Source: Clostridiaceae bacterium (lineage in GTDB: Bacteria; Bacillota; Clostridia; Oscillospirales; Acutalibacteraceae). From it: 64,000 nucleotides of DNA. The notes beneath the pieces are model-generated. The model did not search any database and was not told the DNA's origin. It worked only from the letters and a program-made list of their open reading frames with translations. Positions 63,081-64,000 of the stretch are shown here, piece by piece. The stretch lies in assembly GCA_016285645.1 (NCBI GenBank), contig JAEERC010000003.1, positions 1 to 64,000 on the forward strand, read 5' to 3'. Each line of letters opens with the position of its first letter. Position 1 is the stretch's first letter. The translations under genes and the position numbers were made by a program.

Positions 63081-63599
63081 TCATTGATGATCGTCTGTAA
63101 TCCGATTGTCAGAGCTTTTTCCCGTTCTTATGTAATGCCCTTCCTGTATCGCCGCGAATGTCGCGGCGGCGCCGACGAGAGCCCCGCTGTATTTCAGATC
63201 GATATAATTTAATGTCAGCGGGAGCGCGAAAAGCAGTATTCCCGTCACCTTGTTCATTACCGTGTGCAAAACAACAAGTTCCCTGCGCACTACATATCCG
63301 GAAATCAGGTTGACCGCCTTGGTTAGGGCAATCACGGCTGTCAATATGATAAGCCAACCCGGCGCGTGAACGGCGGGAATAAGCTTTATCATACACACGG
63401 CAACCAGAACAAAATCGGCCGCCGTATCGAGTTTTGAGCCGAACGCGCTGACGGTGCCCGTTTTGCGCGCAACAATCCCGTCCGCCATATCGCTGACCCC
63501 GGCGGTGATATACAGGGCGTAAAACGCCGGTGAAAACACGGGGCAGAACAGCAGAGCAGCGCCGCAGACGATTCTTATACAGGTTATTATATTTGCCAT
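63081..63599 (-). CDS. CDP-alcohol phosphatidyltransferase family protein
   Basis: A 172-residue membrane enzyme with four to five helices. The CDP-OH-P motif D-x2-DG-x2-AR-x8-G-x3-D-x3-D is visible as DMADGIVARKTGTVSAFGSK followed by LDTAAD. The family makes phospholipids such as phosphatidylglycerol phosphate; the substrate alcohol is not set by sequence. The ATG at 63599 overlaps no RBS of note and abuts the VOC gene stop, so it may rely on coupling. Confidence 0.85.
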   Translation of the reverse strand: MANIITCIRIVCGAALLFCPVFSPAFYALYITAGVSDMADGIVARKTGTVSAFGSKLDTAADFVLVAVCMIKLIPAVHAPGWLIILTAVIALTKAVNLISGYVVRRELVVLHTVMNKVTGILLFALPLTLNYIDLKYSGALVGAAATFAAIQEGHYIRTGKSSDNRITDDHQ

Positions 63600-63600
63600 A

Positions 63601-63963
63601 TTAAACCGGTGTGCCGACTTCGATGAGATTGCCGTCCGGGTCATAGAAGCGTATGACCTTTTGTCCCCAACTGTGCGTCATCAGCTGATTGACGTATTTC
63701 ACATCCGGATAATACTTTTCAAGCCTATCGATAAATCCTTCAATGTCAGATTCCTCAAAATAGAGCTCGCAGGAATTGTTCTCCGGAATAATATCCTTGC
63801 CGAGAAACTCCTTCCAATATTTCTCCTCCTGCAGCACCAATCCGTCTGTCAGAATCATATTTCCGTCATTGTCAAGAATCATCTCAAGGCCGAACAAATC
63901 ACGGTAGAACCGCCTCGATTTTTCAATGTCCTTCACAACGATCAATACATTTTTCAGTTTCAT
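63601..63963 (-). CDS. VOC-superfamily (glyoxalase/dioxygenase-fold) protein
   Basis: A 120-residue single-unit protein with two beta-alpha-beta-beta-beta repeats. It starts MKLKNVLIVVKDIEKSRRFY, the usual VOC N-terminus, and ends RFYDPDGNLIEVGTPV with a metal-ligand Glu. Members range from lactoylglutathione lyase to fosfomycin or bleomycin resistance proteins; function cannot be chosen. Its upstream end runs to the window edge region with no further gene visible. Confidence 0.85.
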   Translation of the reverse strand: MKLKNVLIVVKDIEKSRRFYRDLFGLEMILDNDGNMILTDGLVLQEEKYWKEFLGKDIIPENNSCELYFEESDIEGFIDRLEKYYPDVKYVNQLMTHSWGQKVIRFYDPDGNLIEVGTPV

Positions 63964-64000
63964 CTGTTGCCTTTCTTCTTGTCTTTGAAAAATCCGCTTC

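Overview
The window looks like a chromosomal segment of an anaerobic gut-type Clostridia, probably Oscillospiraceae/Ruminococcaceae. This rests on strong AGGAG ribosome-binding sites, moderately high G+C by eye, the DapL lysine route, high-molecular-weight rubredoxin, a K+-dependent membrane pyrophosphatase, a split ferredoxin-linked glutamate synthase, GHKL/LytTR signalling and small lipoproteins. No phage, transposase, CRISPR array or rRNA operon was seen. Taxonomy is inference.

Layout. 1-4.6 kb: a composite intergenic repeat, a lipoprotein, an amidohydrolase and a GH63-like glycosidase. 4.7-25.6 kb: a nitrogen/glutamine island. On the minus strand run asnB, a 47-codon ORF, pyrG, dapF and dapL. 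On the plus strand run glnA1, an ANTAR regulator, gdhA, guaA, a 56-codon ORF, glnA2, an Amt-PII fusion, a five-gene split glutamate synthase and purF. 25.6-33 kb: a flavin reductase/rubredoxin/HAD operon, small membrane proteins, a beta-helix protein and an ECF sigma factor with its membrane partner. 33-41 kb: hppA, an HTH-MNT/HEPN toxin-antitoxin pair with operators, a cystatin-like lipoprotein, and a divergent partner-switching pair (STAS-kinase fusion; phosphatase-ATPase fusion). 41-54 kb: secreted and lipoprotein genes, queT under a candidate preQ1-I riboswitch, glnS-gltX, an exported MTA/SAH nucleosidase, two tRNAs, comM and truB. 54-64 kb: an AgrC/LytTR-type two-component system beside a small secreted protein, an operon of zinc-ribbon membrane proteins, an HTH-ATPase-CYTH fusion, an alpha/beta hydrolase, a CDP-alcohol transferase and a VOC protein.

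How the genes work together. The nitrogen island joins ammonium import and sensing (Amt-PII), assimilation (GdhA, two GlnA, glutamate synthase) and five glutamine amidotransferases (AsnB, PyrG, GuaA, PurF, glutamate synthase). The main discovery is RNA-based. Leaders of asnB, glnA1, gdhA and glnA2 each contain a hairpin with a six-base loop of the form A-N-N-G-N-N. The loop and 3' arm overlap the 5' arm of a terminator or terminator-like hairpin. This is the known target architecture of ANTAR antiterminators, and an ANTAR gene lies inside the cluster. The gdhA leader has the full two-hairpin motif. I infer an ANTAR-controlled glutamine regulon using transcription antitermination. Other points of interest are the STAS-kinase partner-switching module, the operator array of the HTH-MNT/HEPN operon, the tandem cystatin-like lipoprotein and a modular intergenic repeat present three times.
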